From Sphagnum magellanicum (Eukaryota > Streptophyta > Sphagnopsida > Sphagnales > Sphagnaceae), in contig CM038912.1 in assembly GCA_021904315.1 (NCBI GenBank), forward strand, positions 10,875,061 through 10,939,060: a DNA stretch of 64,000 bases. Reading direction: 5' to 3'. Below, piece after piece: positions 14,526 through 26,217 of this stretch. Every line of letters starts with the position of its first letter. Position 1 is the stretch's first letter. The position numbers and the translations under genes were made by a program. A model generated the notes under the pieces. The model ran no database searches. It was not told the DNA's origin and saw nothing but the letters and a program-made list of their open reading frames with translations.

Positions 14526-15085
14526 AAACCCTCTCAAGTTTGGTAGCGTAATTTACTACTGGTTTAACTACATAGCTTAGGATTTCGTAGCAAGTTGCGC
14601 CTTGTAGTTAACTTTCTAATGAGCTAAGGCAAGTCAAATTTGAATAATGTATGTGTTAGAAAATGATGTTTCAAGTGACTGATGGTCTGCAATCAAGTTG
14701 AACCAATTTCCTTCGTAAAACCCTCTCGAGTTTGGTAGTATAACTCCTTACTAGTTTAATTGTAGATCTTAAAATTTGGTAGGATAGTGCGCCTTATAGT
14801 TAGCTTCCTAGTGAGCTAAAACGAGTCGGATTTGAATAACTTATGTGTTAGAAACAATATTTCAAGTGACTGGTGGTTTGCAACCAAGTTGAATTTACCA
14901 CCTTCGTAAAACCCTCTTGGGTTTCAAATCATAACTTCTTGTTGCTTTAGTTATAGAGCTTAGGATTTGGTAGCAAGGTGCGCCTTGTAATTAGCTTTCT
15001 AATGAGCTAAAGCAAGCCAGATTTGGATAACCTATGTGTTAAAAACAATATTTCAAGTGACTAGTGATCTACAACTAAGTTAAAC
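14526..15085. repeat. Tandem repeat, three copies of about 190 bp
   Basis: Three consecutive diverged copies start at about 14526, 14717 and 14908. Each begins with 'aaaccctct..' and continues through 'tagtt.agctt.ctaatgagct', 'tttgaataa..tatgtgtta' and 'tttcaagtgact.gtg'. The constant spacing marks a tandem array. No coding potential is seen. The origin could be a small satellite or an internal array of a transposon. Confidence 0.8.
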
Positions 15086-17160
15086 ATGGTGTTGAGTCCT
15101 TAAACATTGGTTTAAATGAATGACAATTTGACATAAAGTTATAGGATGTGCAATGTTTGAGCTTGGAAAATATATATATCAGTTTTAATTATAATCGGTG
15201 CATAAGAGGCAAACTATTTAGTTTCAACTACAAACGCAATTTAACATTTAGAAATACACTTGCATTTTTCCTTCACTAGTAGCATTTGTGCTTTCAAGTA
15301 TAGTCACTTTGTAGAACTGGGGATAGAGGGACAGGAAATTGCTTCATAGTCGCATGATAATTTGAAATGAAGTGGGGGTGTACAAGGGGAAAGTTTTAGT
15401 GTTCGTTGTTGAATGGTGGGGATCTTTGTTGTTCATTATTGTTGGTTTTGGAGAGCTTATGAATTGATATTTTGAAATGTGTGAAAAAATGTTTAAAAAG
15501 TGTATGCATATTTGAATGGTGAATTAAGTGGCAAGGGTTGACATTGATGTGGGCAAGTTATTGATATTTTCATAATATTGCTAGGTAGGTTATTTTTATA
15601 AAAAAATTGGATATTAGTTAGGCTTTCAATATTCTTTTGGTAATTACTATCAATTATGCATAAGGGTAGGTTTTGAGATACTTGGTTGATAATTACCAAT
15701 TTTACACTAAATATAAGGTTTTAAAAAAATTAATCTGAATTATAATTATAATTATTTTGTTTTCTATCACATAAAAAACTAGTGTTTTGATAACCTACTT
15801 TGATGATAATTAGTTCATTCAAGCATGTTATTAAAATTTGAAAATTCCATAACAAAATAATTAATGGGTTATCAAAAACTCAATAATTGGCTAATATATT
15901 ATTGATATTTAGGTTGATAACTAGGTCAAAATTCAATAATTGACCAACATTGGTTGACACATGGGTTGAGGAGCATGAAAGGCCATCATGCTATTAAATG
16001 TGAAAACTAATTAAAATTTTGATCTTCAAGTTTTGAAGTCCAATAGGCTTGTAATCTAATATGTTCATATTTATTGTCTATTCATTGTATTTTATTTGTG
16101 TTGTTTATATGAAGATGAGGAATTTTCTCAAAGCCCAATGGATGTTTGTAAACCAATGTTTTTTGAATTTGTTAATTACAATTTGTATAACTAGTGCATG
16201 CAAAATTTGTTAATTATACATTACATTTTGACACGTTTTTTGTGTGAGTTTACTATTTAAACTAACCTTGTCTTTAATTCTTGTTGTTTTGTTTCTATTA
16301 TTATTATTATTATTTTGTTTTGTGAATGTGAAAGTTCAATTTTGTGTTATGAAAGTTTGTTAAAACCTAGTTGTTTTTTCTTAATTTGTGTGCACCTAGC
16401 TTGTTAATTGTAGAGTGCCCTTTTAATGTTTTATTGATAACTTCACCTCACTTATTAGGGTGTTTTTGTTATGTTGTACATTTGTTTCCTCATGTGTTAA
16501 TACCATCTTCTAATGTTTGATTTTCAAATTAACAAATGGAGGTCTATCATTAAATGCTAAAAATAAAGAGTGATTGAGATGAAAAAAATGCATGTGTTTA
16601 GAGGGAAATGTATGTGTATGTTGTGTTATGTATTTTATTTTTGGTCTAATTTCTTTGGAAATGTTTTTATGTTCTTGTCATGCCTGTGAGTCCTTTTGAT
16701 CCATGGATTAAACATAACAATGCTTGTTATAAGCATGGAACAAATAGGTAGTTGTTGATTTTGTGCAAGGCTCAAGTCTTTGTATAACACAAATTCCATA
16801 TAATTGTTCATCATGGAGCATATTTGTGGATGTAGATATAGCAAATGATTTTGGATGGACTTGTTTGATGTAGTTTTGCTATCTTTTCATTTCAATTTTT
16901 TCATTTTGTTTTTAGCAAGTTTTTCATGACAATATGACTTTATTGATTTGTTGATCTCATGGTTCTCATGATGTGTTTATCACCCTATTCTTATGGGCTT
17001 TTGTTAAAATGTTTATGTTTGCCTTGAATTGTAAAGCTAAATTTTATTACATTCTTAAATTTTGATATTGTTGTTATGTGACAAAATTATATTTACATAC
17101 AAGAAGTTGTTTGTTGGTTTAAATCTGTTAGTAATTATGCAAAAATAATTTATTGAATGG
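15086..17160. other. AT-rich intergenic DNA
   Basis: Long A/T runs, a (TTA)n patch near 16300 and no recognisable reading frame or RNA gene. Confidence 0.55.
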
Positions 17161-17720
17161 CCAATTGTAAGCATCTAGATGATGCTTTATATGTATAACA
17201 TGAATTGTGTAAAGAATGTCTTAGAAAATAATTTATTTCATCCAATTTATTCCTTCACACTATTTTTTTAAATGTGTTTAAAGATTTTGCAATTTTTCGT
17301 TCAGCCTCTATATGTTGGTGTAAATCATGATCATACGTATTTGTTGTATTATAATCCTTTAATTGTGCCACACATTTAATTGTAAGCATCCAATTGATGT
17401 TTCATATATGTATTGCATAAATTGTACAATAATGATCATAGAAGTAAATTGTGTAATCCAATTTTTGTTCTTTTTCACCAATTTTCCAAAGGTGTTTGAA
17501 TATTCTCCCATTATTTCTTTCAACTTGCATGTGTTTGTTTAAGTCATGGTCATCCATATGCATTTGATTGTAATTCAATGACATCCCTTCTCCATGCCCT
17601 TCAAACATTTTGGTCTGAATTAAGGTCATTTGTATAAACTTTCTTGTAATATGCTTTTCACACTTTTCAAATATTTTGCTATGTGGTGTACAATTAAATT
17701 GTGAACTATTTAATTTATGT
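17161..17720. repeat. Tandem duplication of about 215 bp
   Basis: The block beginning 'attgtaagcatc' at 17164 recurs at 17379, followed in both copies by a 'gatg.tttatatgta' word, a 'aattgt..aa.aatg' word, a 'ccaattt.t.cttt' word and a 'gt.taaatcatg.tcat' type word. A partial third copy may start near 17640. The 119-codon open frame on the minus strand (17402-17761) lies across this array and is most likely a by-product of it. Confidence 0.6.
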
Positions 17721-18879
17721 GATATTCCAAGGTTTGATGTGTTTTGCAAGAGATGTGACAAAACTAATCAAAAGCCTTGATTAAAAGGAAGTTGGGTAAT
17801 GTACATATTGTGATCATTGTGGGCATTGGGGAGATTTATTGGCATCATCAAGTTTTGCACTACATGAAAGGTCCATGTTACCCTAGATGATAAGTTGTTT
17901 GTGTTCATGTTTTAAGTTATATCTTTGAGAACATTTGAATTGGTGTATTTTAATGAGATAGTTTGACTATGTTTTGACATAAAGAGGTTATGAAAAAATT
18001 ACAATTAGTTTTTTTTTTTGCTTTAAATTAGATATTTTCCTTAGGTACTTTGAATAAAAAAGTTCAAATGAAACAAATGTGGAGAAAGGATAGTTAAAAC
18101 CAAACTAGTTATAAAATGTATCATTTAATGTGGTTCTTAACATGTTTTTTGGGCTAGTATAGATGTACAATGTGATTTTTTACATGTGACAAAAGGTCCT
18201 TGCATGTTTTTAAATTATTTGCATTGTCTTAACTATAAAGCCCATGCACCCAATTTGGTGGTGTTAATTTTGGAATGGAAAACTTAATCATTTCTTAGTC
18301 TTGACACAAGGTTAAAATTATAGTTATTCTAAAGTGGTATTTCATTGATGGCTCGGGCCCCCTTGGAAAAGGGCCTTATTCGCCTTCCACCTAAGCTGGG
18401 AGCAAAAGAAAAAATGTATGAAATAAATTATACATGAATTTTTTTATACACATAAAATCATGACATCTTTTTGTCACATCACATCATTTAAAAATGGAAA
18501 TAGATATTGGTTATAGGGTTATAGTACATTATAAGGGACCCTTTAAATTGTGCATCATTGTATATATATGTGTGTGTGTGTGTGTTAGGCGGTGCATTTT
18601 AAAACTCCAAAATGTCATTTTATGAAAGAACTTCACAATGCTTTTGAATATTATGATAGTTCATCACATAAAGAAATCAACATATTATGTGATGTTAAAA
18701 TATATTTGTTCAAAAATAAAAGGTATGTCATTTTGTATACATGACATTATTTAATTTTCAATTGAAAAAAATATTTACTATAATGGTTTTTAGTTTTTGG
18801 CTAAAGTCAGTTGGTTGGTAGAATTATAATGCTTCCATTTGTAGTTTTATTTTAAGGGTCATTATAATTTAGACTTTCA
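17721..18879. other. AT-rich intergenic DNA
   Basis: Nothing gene-like is seen. A (TG)n microsatellite lies at about 18567-18584 after a TATATA stretch. Confidence 0.55.
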
Positions 18880-20480
18880 ATTTTGGTTATAATACATGAT
18901 TTTAGCTTACATATTTGAATTTAGGAATTTAAACCTATAAATTCAATTTGCATTTAAATTTTTTTATTGAGAATACAATTGTTAATTGATAATTACAGCT
19001 AGCTTGCATTTAAGGTTTCATTTTCAATTTCAAATGAAAGAAATATTTCTTAATGTTTTAGTGTGGCTTTTTAATTTCATTTTCATTTTAATGTTTCAAT
19101 TACATAGTTGTAGGTTTCAAAGGGTTAGGATATCTAGTTAGTTTTCAAATTTTTGGTTTTTTAATATAAGGTTTAGTTTGGAATTTTGTGTTCAAATTTA
19201 AGCTTTTGAATCCTATTAGTTTAGAGTTTAAAATTTCAATTTCAAGTTAAGATTTAAAATTAAGTTTTAATTTAAAATTTCAATTTCAATTTATAAGTTT
19301 TTATTTTAATTTGTGATATAAATTTAAGTTTAAGTTTAAGATTTGAATTTAGGTTTTAAGTTTGTACCTTTGTTTTTTGACATTAATTTGGGGTTTGAGT
19401 TTTGATCAATTAAATTTTTTTGTTTTTAATTTAAATTTATAATCTAAATATATCATATTATGGTTTTAAATCTAAGTTATAATTTCACCAAGCAAGGTTT
19501 TTATCAAATGTTAATTTAGGCTTAGGTTTAAGCTTTAGGTCATTTGTTGAAATTAGTTTCTTAATTTATGTTTTAATTTTACTTTCATTTGGATTTCAGG
19601 TGTTTAAACCCTAATGTTTGAAATTTTATTTTAGCTTCTAATTTCATATGAACATTTGAGGATTTTATTTCATTTTCAATTTAGGGTTTTGAATTCCATA
19701 TTTATAAATTTCATAGGGTTACAAATTTGTTTTAAGTTTTATATTAAAGTTTAGCTTTTCAAATTTAGGTTTTAGTTTATGTATGACAATAAAATTATAA
19801 GTTCAAGTTTTAATATTTCAAATTTAGGGTTTAGAATTTTATTTTAGGCTTTTATGTTGTGGTTTTATGAGTATAGTTTAAGTTTAAATTTAAAATTTTA
19901 GATTTTATTTTATGGTTGGACTTTATGCTTCATGGTTTTAGTTGACATGATCAAACTTGTAATTTTGATTTGATATTGGAGTTATTTGTTGTGATGTTTG
20001 AGGTTCTAATAATGGCAAGGTTTGCAATTATGTTTTAATTATACATAAATATAATGTATTTGAAAACTATCATGCTTTTTGAATTTTGCATAATATTTGA
20101 ATTTGTAATACATGTTTAGGTTTGAGGATCAAGGTCCATTTATGTTTATTTTCAAGTTGGCATTTTTAGTACTTTGTTTCAATTTGACATGTATAACTTT
20201 ACAATCTTTCATGGCATGCATATGTCACAAATACAAGTAATATCATGTTAGAAATTTAATTGAACATTTTTAGATTTTAAATTCTAGGTCCAAATGTAGG
20301 GATTGAGGTTTTTATTTCAATTTTGGGTTTAAACTTTCCATTTTAGACTAAGATTTTCATTTATAATTTTACTTTACATTTTGTATTTAAGTTTAGGATT
20401 TCATGTTCCATTTTAAGGTTTCATTTAAGCATAATTAGGTTTTTGATTTATTTTAAATTAAGTTTAAGGTCTTTGTTTTA
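18880..20480. repeat. Low-complexity region of degenerate TTTAGG/TTTAAG words
   Basis: Over about 1.6 kb the sequence is dominated by irregular variants of 'tttaggtttaag' and 'aatttcaatttta', mostly on one strand. Some words equal the plant telomere unit (TTTAGGG) but they are never in uninterrupted tandem arrays, so this is cryptic simple sequence rather than an interstitial telomere block. Confidence 0.55.
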
Positions 20481-20849
20481 ATATAGGGTGTTGATTCACT
20501 ATGCCAACTTGCCCACATTTGCAATTGGTTAGTGCAATTGTCACATGATTACAAGTGACAAATTGCAATTACTTCCTAATTCTTGTAATTCCAAACCAAC
20601 AAAATTGACAACAATAAGTTACAATAAGGACTAGTTGCACTAGTCATACCAACTTAATTGTAATACCATTTCAATTGGTATAGTAGGTTTGTTGACATAT
20701 ATGTCTACAATGGTCTATCATCTATCTGTGGTCAAATTGTGAATCCAACTCTATCACAATTACTTTGGTTTTCATCTTTGTCATTTGATTGAATTGTTTA
20801 TTATAATCAAGCTAGATAAAAAAGGCAATGGGACTTCATATAGTCCCAT

Positions 20850-21149
20850 CACAAACTTGCCCTCTACAAGGTTTAATGATTTTACAACATTTTAACAATG
20901 TGTTCAAGTTTAAGTGCTAATTAAGTGTTCATGTTGATATGATGTTGTGATTGCAGTGTAATAGATTGTGATGATCAAACATTGTGTTATAATACCATGA
21001 CAACATTATGTGAATATTTTATCAACACTTAACCTTGAACACATTGTTAAGATGTTGTAAAAGCACAAATACCTGAAGGGGGCACTTAACCTTGAACACA
21101 TTGTTAAGATGTTATAAAAGCACAAATACCTGAAGGGGGCAAGTTTGTG
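20850..21149. repeat. 300-bp inverted repeat, MITE-like, with a 57-bp tandem duplication in one arm
   Basis: The outer left arm begins 'cacaaacttgcccctt'-like at 20850 and pairs with the right end 'gggggcaagtttgtg' ending at 21149. The inner left arm at 20881-20917 (beginning tttacaacattttaac) is the near-perfect reverse complement of 21026-21063. The right inner arm is duplicated at a 57-bp period (21026-21082 and 21083-21139), so it can pair with either copy. No ORF lies inside. Size and structure fit a foldback element or MITE; target-site duplications are not obvious by eye. Confidence 0.75.
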
Positions 21150-22740
21150 AAGGGGATGTCCAATGTTTACTAGATTTGATCATGACCATTCATTTTTCCC
21201 CTTGTAGATGGCCATCTAGCAACTAGGTTGGACATGTGGTGGCAATTAAACTTGATTTGGTCATCCAAGGTCAATTGAACTTGATCATAATCGTTCAATT
21301 TTATTTATTTATTTATTTATATTTATTGTTTAAATGGTCATCCAAGAGTGATTGAGTTGGATAGGAAGGGGTGATAGGGCTTAATTTTATCATTGTTGTT
21401 TGATTGTAATTATTATTATCTATACTCAAATTGAATTGAATTTTTAGACAACCGTACCAAAGTGATCGGGTTGGACATGAGGGGTGATTGATTTGATTTG
21501 GGCCATCCAAGGCTAACTAGATTATATTATGCCTACTTGTTTTTTTTGGGGAAAGTCTTTCATTCATCCAAGTCAAAATGTAAATGTTTCTTGTAAGATG
21601 AAATTCACCATTTTAATTGAAAGTTCAACTTAGGTGACAAACATGTCATTTGGAATCATCCAAATGTTGCACTAAATTGTAATGCAATTGCATAATTGTT
21701 GATGAAAAAACATGTTGAATATTCCACATGAAGATATAGTGAATGTTGATTTGACCCTAATGTAATTATAGTCATAATTAACTTAGTTAATCCTAATTGT
21801 TGATGTGGAGTTTTCAAAATAAAATAAAATAATATAGGCATAAAAATTTAATAACATGCAACAACTATTTGCAATATGGATAATTAAAAAAAAGGTGTAA
21901 TTGATGTAGTGATTCCATTTATGACTTAGAATTTTAAGTTTAATTTTAAGTTAGGGTTTATGTATAAGTTTTAATGTCCTTTTAAAATTGTTCCAATTAA
22001 TTTAAGATATTGTGTTATTTTCACAAGGTACATTTTATTGGTTTTATTTACTCATTAATACAAACATATGAATAATATTTCATAGATATATATATATATA
22101 TTGTTAATCATCTAGTAATAGAGGTTGAATTATCAAAAGTTGGTTTGGGTTTACTCTAAAAAAATTGTAAAACATAACATTTGTTAACCAAACAAAATCC
22201 TAAATACATTTTCAATTTATTTTTCTTTAATATAACTATCAATACTCTAAAAATGAAAATTTCCAAATTTCCAAATTATTAAGGTTAAATATTAAATATG
22301 CTACTATAAAATAGTACCAAAAAATCCTTATATTTATTTTAAATATTTGAAACATTATAAAATCATATGATGTGAATTATTATTAATCATATTTTATCTT
22401 TATTCTTAATGATTTATTTTACAATTAATAGGAGGTGAAGGTCCTCACGTTCATCACACCTCGTTCTTCTATCAAATCCGATATTATTCATTTCCTTCAT
22501 TTTCATTGACTTTTCTCTTATTTTGTTTGCATAGTTAACCAAAAGCACAAATAGGCAAACTCAACTATTAGAATCCAAACTAAATTATAAATAAATAAAT
22601 AAATAAATAAAATTAAAAAATTATTTTTTAAAGGGGGAAAAACAAAGAGAGAGAAGAAGAAGAATCCAGCCAACAAGTCTATAAGATCTAGAGAGTTTTT
22701 TTAAATTGTTTTTTGGATATAATAATTAAATACAAATTAT
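21150..22740. other. AT-rich intergenic DNA upstream of the psq/CENP-B gene
   Basis: No gene seen. Simple repeats: (TTTA)n at about 21300-21320, (AT)n near 22086-22101 and (AAAT)n at about 22580-22606. Base composition changes sharply at about 22740, where CpG-containing sequence begins. Confidence 0.6.
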
Positions 22741-22826
22741 GACCCTGGTTAGAACGTCGTGGATGAAACCACAAGGATGTAAAAAGGTGGGAATTCGGTC
22801 GGTCTCGTGTTCGAACCCGGCGAGAT
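22741..22826 (+). repeat. tRNA-like (A box/B box) segment, possible SINE head, upstream of the psq/CENP-B gene
   Basis: An A-box-like word 'tggttagaacg' (22747) is followed about 60 bp on by a B-box-like 'ggtctcgtgttcgaaccc' (22801-22818). The second word is close to the GGTTCGAAUCC T-arm consensus used as a pol III B box. The segment does not fold into an intact tRNA by eye, so a tRNA-derived SINE fragment or a retained regulatory relic is likelier than a tRNA gene. It sits at the upstream edge of the GC-rich leader and points the same way as the gene. Confidence 0.5.
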
Positions 22827-24066
22827 ACAAAAACGGTTATGGGGTCACTTTCTTCTGCCCCCCTGACGATTCTGCCCGTTCGCCGTCTTCCTTCCCGCCG
22901 GAGTGCCGGAGCGGGCGACGCCGAAAACAACAAGCGAGAGGGGGGCGGACGGGGTAGGCGCTCATCAGACCCTAGCGCTCTCTCTCCTCTCCTCTCCTCT
23001 CGTCCGGTGTTGTTGTTGCTGCTGTGTTGCAATTTCTTCTTTTTGTCAATTGTGCTACCCCAAATCCAGTTCGTTGTTTGCGATTCGCGTCGAGATTTCA
23101 CGGGGGGCCCTTGTGCGTACAAGAAAAACCAGGTGCCATTTGCTGCAAAATTGGCTCATATTTTGTGCTTTCTGTGTCCATCTATTGTTGTTGTTGTTGT
23201 TGTTGGTCGTGGGTGGTGTTTTGATTTTGTTGCTATTGTTGTTGTTGGGCTTTTTTGCGGTCTTTCTATGTGCACACACACATTCCTTCATAGTCGTGAA
23301 TTTTTTACTAGTTTGGTTTCGCTTGTTTGCAGTTTGTTTCAGGATTGATAAGGTGGTCCGTCCGTGTTCCCTTTGCGGCAGTCAGGGTTTGATGACGGTG
23401 AGAGGTTCGCAAGGGAGGAGGGGGTGGTTGTTGTTGTTGGTTGGGATAAGCGGGTTGAGATTCTCTTGACTGTGGAACACACAGTGGAAAGCTTTCTTCA
23501 AGTTTCGAAAAGCTCTCGTTGTTGTTGTGTTCGAATGTACTCTTTGTAGATAGAAAAAAGGGGTTTTCATCGTGTTTTGTAATCAGTGTGTCCTCCATGT
23601 TTGCTGAGAAGGGAGGGAGATGGGGTCTTCTAGATTTTCGGCAATGATACTGTCTCGTTTTTGAATGCGTGCGCGCAACTGTTGTGTGTTTGGGTGTCTG
23701 TTCGTTTTTTGTTTTTTTGTGTGTTTGTGTTGGGTTTTCGGGTTTCGGAGTACTGCTACTGTTCGGAGTCGAGATTGAGCCTGGTGTTTGTGTCTGGGGC
23801 TTTTGACAAGTGATGGTTGTTCACTAGGGTGTATCTGTTCGTGGTTTCTTTGTACTTCCATGTGCAAATTTGATGTTCGGGGATCACCGATGAGTGTTTC
23901 TCAACTCTTGGGTTTCATTCAGAAAGCCGCCCTGTTCTGTCTTCTGTGTGACTCTTTTTTCTTTGTACTCATCATCAGTCAGTCTCTTCCATTCACACAT
24001 TTTCTTTCGGGTTTTGATTGTTAGCCGGTTTTTCCATGCAATTGTTGGTGCTGTACTTTGTGCACA
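22827..24066 (+). promoter_or_regulatory. GC-rich promoter, 5' leader and probable leader intron of the psq/CENP-B gene
   Basis: The base composition switches from AT-rich to CpG-containing. A CT-rich tract (about 22979-23001) typical of plant transcription start regions is followed by T/TTG-rich, intron-like sequence including (TTG)n at about 23184-23205. Open frames of up to 188 codons exist here, but they overlap one another, are low complexity (runs of Cys or Leu from TTG repeats) and look non-coding. Plausible acceptors precede the coding start, for example 'gattgttag' before 24024, but the exact leader introns cannot be set without transcripts. No TATA box is obvious. Confidence 0.5.
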
Positions 24067-26217
24067 ATGGTCAGACCCCCTAACCCTGAAGAAGAGAAGT
24101 TGTCTCCTCTGGACCCCAGTGCAACAAGTACTTTAACAAAAGAGTCTCAGTCTCTCCCTGTCTCTACTACTCTTCCCCTCTCTACAACCCATCTTGCAGG
24201 ACAGCGGGATCCCCTTCTTCCTACTCTTGCAGAACTTGCTACTCCACGACAGTCGGACACATTGACGGCAGTGTCTCATGTGCCCACAGAGCCCTCTACA
24301 GAGCTCTCTACAGAGCCCACTGAGCCCAAACCTACAATTGTTGTTGTGGAGCACGGAGATGGACAGACTCTGGATGTTGTGGTTGATGGTGGGCCAAGTG
24401 TAGGCCAGGCTTCGAGCACTGTTGTTGTTGAGCCAAGTGAAGAAGAGCCAGTTTCCTATGTTTTTGCAGGGAGTAGTAGTAGAGATGGGCAAGCTCCAAA
24501 CTTGGTTGCTGCCTCTCCAAGTGAATTTCACGTTTCATCCTTTGTTGCTGAAAGCACAAATGGGCAAGATCACACTGTTACTATAGGCGGACCAGCCACA
24601 GTTGTTGCTGAATCCACAGACAAGCGAGTGCCTGACAAAGTTGTTGAGCTTAGTGAAGGACAGCCTTCAATTGATGAGAGAGGAGATGGTCAAGCTCCCA
24701 ATGTTACTGCTGACTCAAGAGAAGGGGAAGAAGCTCCAGTTGTTATTTCTGACCTAATAGAAGGGCAAGATCGAACTCTCATTGCAGAGTCCAGGGATGA
24801 TGGGCAGCAACTGGAAGCTCTGGTTGATATTTCTCAGCCAGCTGAAGGGGACATATCACCACTTGTCACCATGAGGCTGAGAGATGAGCAAGCTCCAAAT
24901 GTTACTTCTTATGGGTTACATGAAGGGCAAGCTCAAGTTATTGCTGCTGATAATATTAGAGACAGTGAAGCTTCTGTTTTTGCTGCAGAGAATCGAGAAG
25001 AGCAAGGTAAAACTATCGCAGTGGAGACCAGAGATGGGCAGTTTCCAAATTCTGCTGTTGTGTTAGGTGAAAGGCAAGCTGAAATTGTGGCCAGGGGGGT
25101 TCAAGATGGGCAAACTCCAGTTATTGCTGCCGAGAACAACAAAGGGCCAGCTGATATTGTTGCTGCAGTGTCTACACAAGGGCAAAATTCAATTGCTACA
25201 AGGCCAATTGAAGAACAAGCTTCACTTCTTGTTGTAGGAGAAGGCCAAGCTCCCATTAGTGCTGCCGGAAGCACAAATGTGCAGGTACCAGCTGTTGTTT
25301 CTGGGCTGGGAGAGGCACAACTCCCCATGGTTGCTACTGAGACTAAGGAAACAGAAGCTCCAATTGTTGTTATTGAGCCCAGGCAGATCCCAAAAACTGT
25401 TGCCGCAATCAGAAGAAGGCAAACTTCAAAGATGGTTGGTGGGAGGATACAAGACCCTCATGTTGTTGTTGATGGAAGGCAACTTCAAAATTTTGTTGCG
25501 GGGCGAAGAGGAAGGACAGCTCCAAATGCTGCTGCTGTGACCAGAGAAAGTCAAGCTCATAGTGCTCTTCTCGAGGCTGGAGGTACACAAGCTCCAAGCA
25601 TTCTTGCAGGGCCTGGAGAAGAAGAGCAAGCTCAAAATAATGTTTCTGGTATCCAAGCTCCCTATGATGTTGTTGTTCAGGGCTTAGGTAAGCAAGCATC
25701 AAATATTGCTGCAGGCCCAAGAGAAGGGCAAGCTACAAATGTTGTTGCAGGGACCAGAGTTGTCGTTGAGGCTAAAGGTTTTGGGGAGCTCCAACCATCT
25801 GAAGCTAAAAAGCTTCCACTGACCAAGAGGAGGAAAATTACTGTGAGGGGCCAGTGGACCAATGACACACTGGAGGAGGCAATCTCAGCAGTGAGGAGTG
25901 GAGCCATGACCTTGCGCCAAGCAGGAAGGCACTACAACATCCCACCTTCCTCCCTCTCAGACCACATGACTGGAAGGATCACCAAGCGAAAATATGGGCC
26001 TCAAGGGGTGTTATCTCAAGAAGAAGAGGCATCAGTTGTAGAGTGGGTGAGGGAGACTTTAGCTGATGGCTGGCCTGTAGGAATCAAGCAGCTGAAGATG
26101 AAGGTGGCAGAGGTTACAAAAGGACGGCCAACACCTTTCACCAAAGGCATTCCAGGGAGCAGCTGGTTGAGGCTGTTTAAGAACCGACATCCTGATCTGA
26201 GGATAGGGATGCCTGAG
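24067..26217 (+). CDS. psq/CENP-B multi-domain protein, exon 1 (repeat-rich N terminus plus DNA-binding module 1)
   Basis: I start at the ATG at 24067; upstream in-frame sequence lacks a closer ATG. The exon codes 717 residues and ends at GAG before a GTTAGA donor, phase 0. Residues about 70-580 are some 30-35 degenerate 14-17-residue repeats built on GQAPNVVA-like words and rich in Glu, Ala and Val; they are probably disordered. A basic KRRK stretch is followed by a psq-type helix-turn-helix (about residues 595-645, core IPPSSLSDH) and a CENP-B/Tc5-type HTH (about 650-715, ending RLFKNRHPDLRI). This pair is known from N termini of pogo/Tigger transposases, CENP-B and Pipsqueak-like proteins; no DDE nuclease follows. 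DNA binding in the nucleus is inferred from the family. If unspliced, translation stops seven codons past GAG at 26238. Confidence 0.8.

Noticed and set aside
17402-17761. 119-codon minus-strand frame as a gene
   Set aside because: It lies on a 215-bp tandem duplication, has no recognisable domain and the two repeat units give no repeated protein of sense.
18880-20480. Interstitial telomere repeat
   Set aside because: TTTAGGG words occur but are never consecutive; the region is cryptic simple sequence.
22741-22826. A functional tRNA gene
   Set aside because: A/B-box-like words exist but no acceptor stem or anticodon arm closes; A-to-B distance is long.
22839-23469. Overlapping long open frames in the leader at 22.8-23.5 kb (up to 188 codons)
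   Set aside because: They overlap in several frames, consist of runs of Leu, Cys, Val or Asn from CT and TTG repeats, and show no domain; they look like leader and intron sequence.
24133-25907. Minus-strand frames of 60-132 codons across psq/CENP-B exon 1
   Set aside because: Their positions and repeats mirror the coding strand; the + strand has the recognisable domains and matching splice sites.
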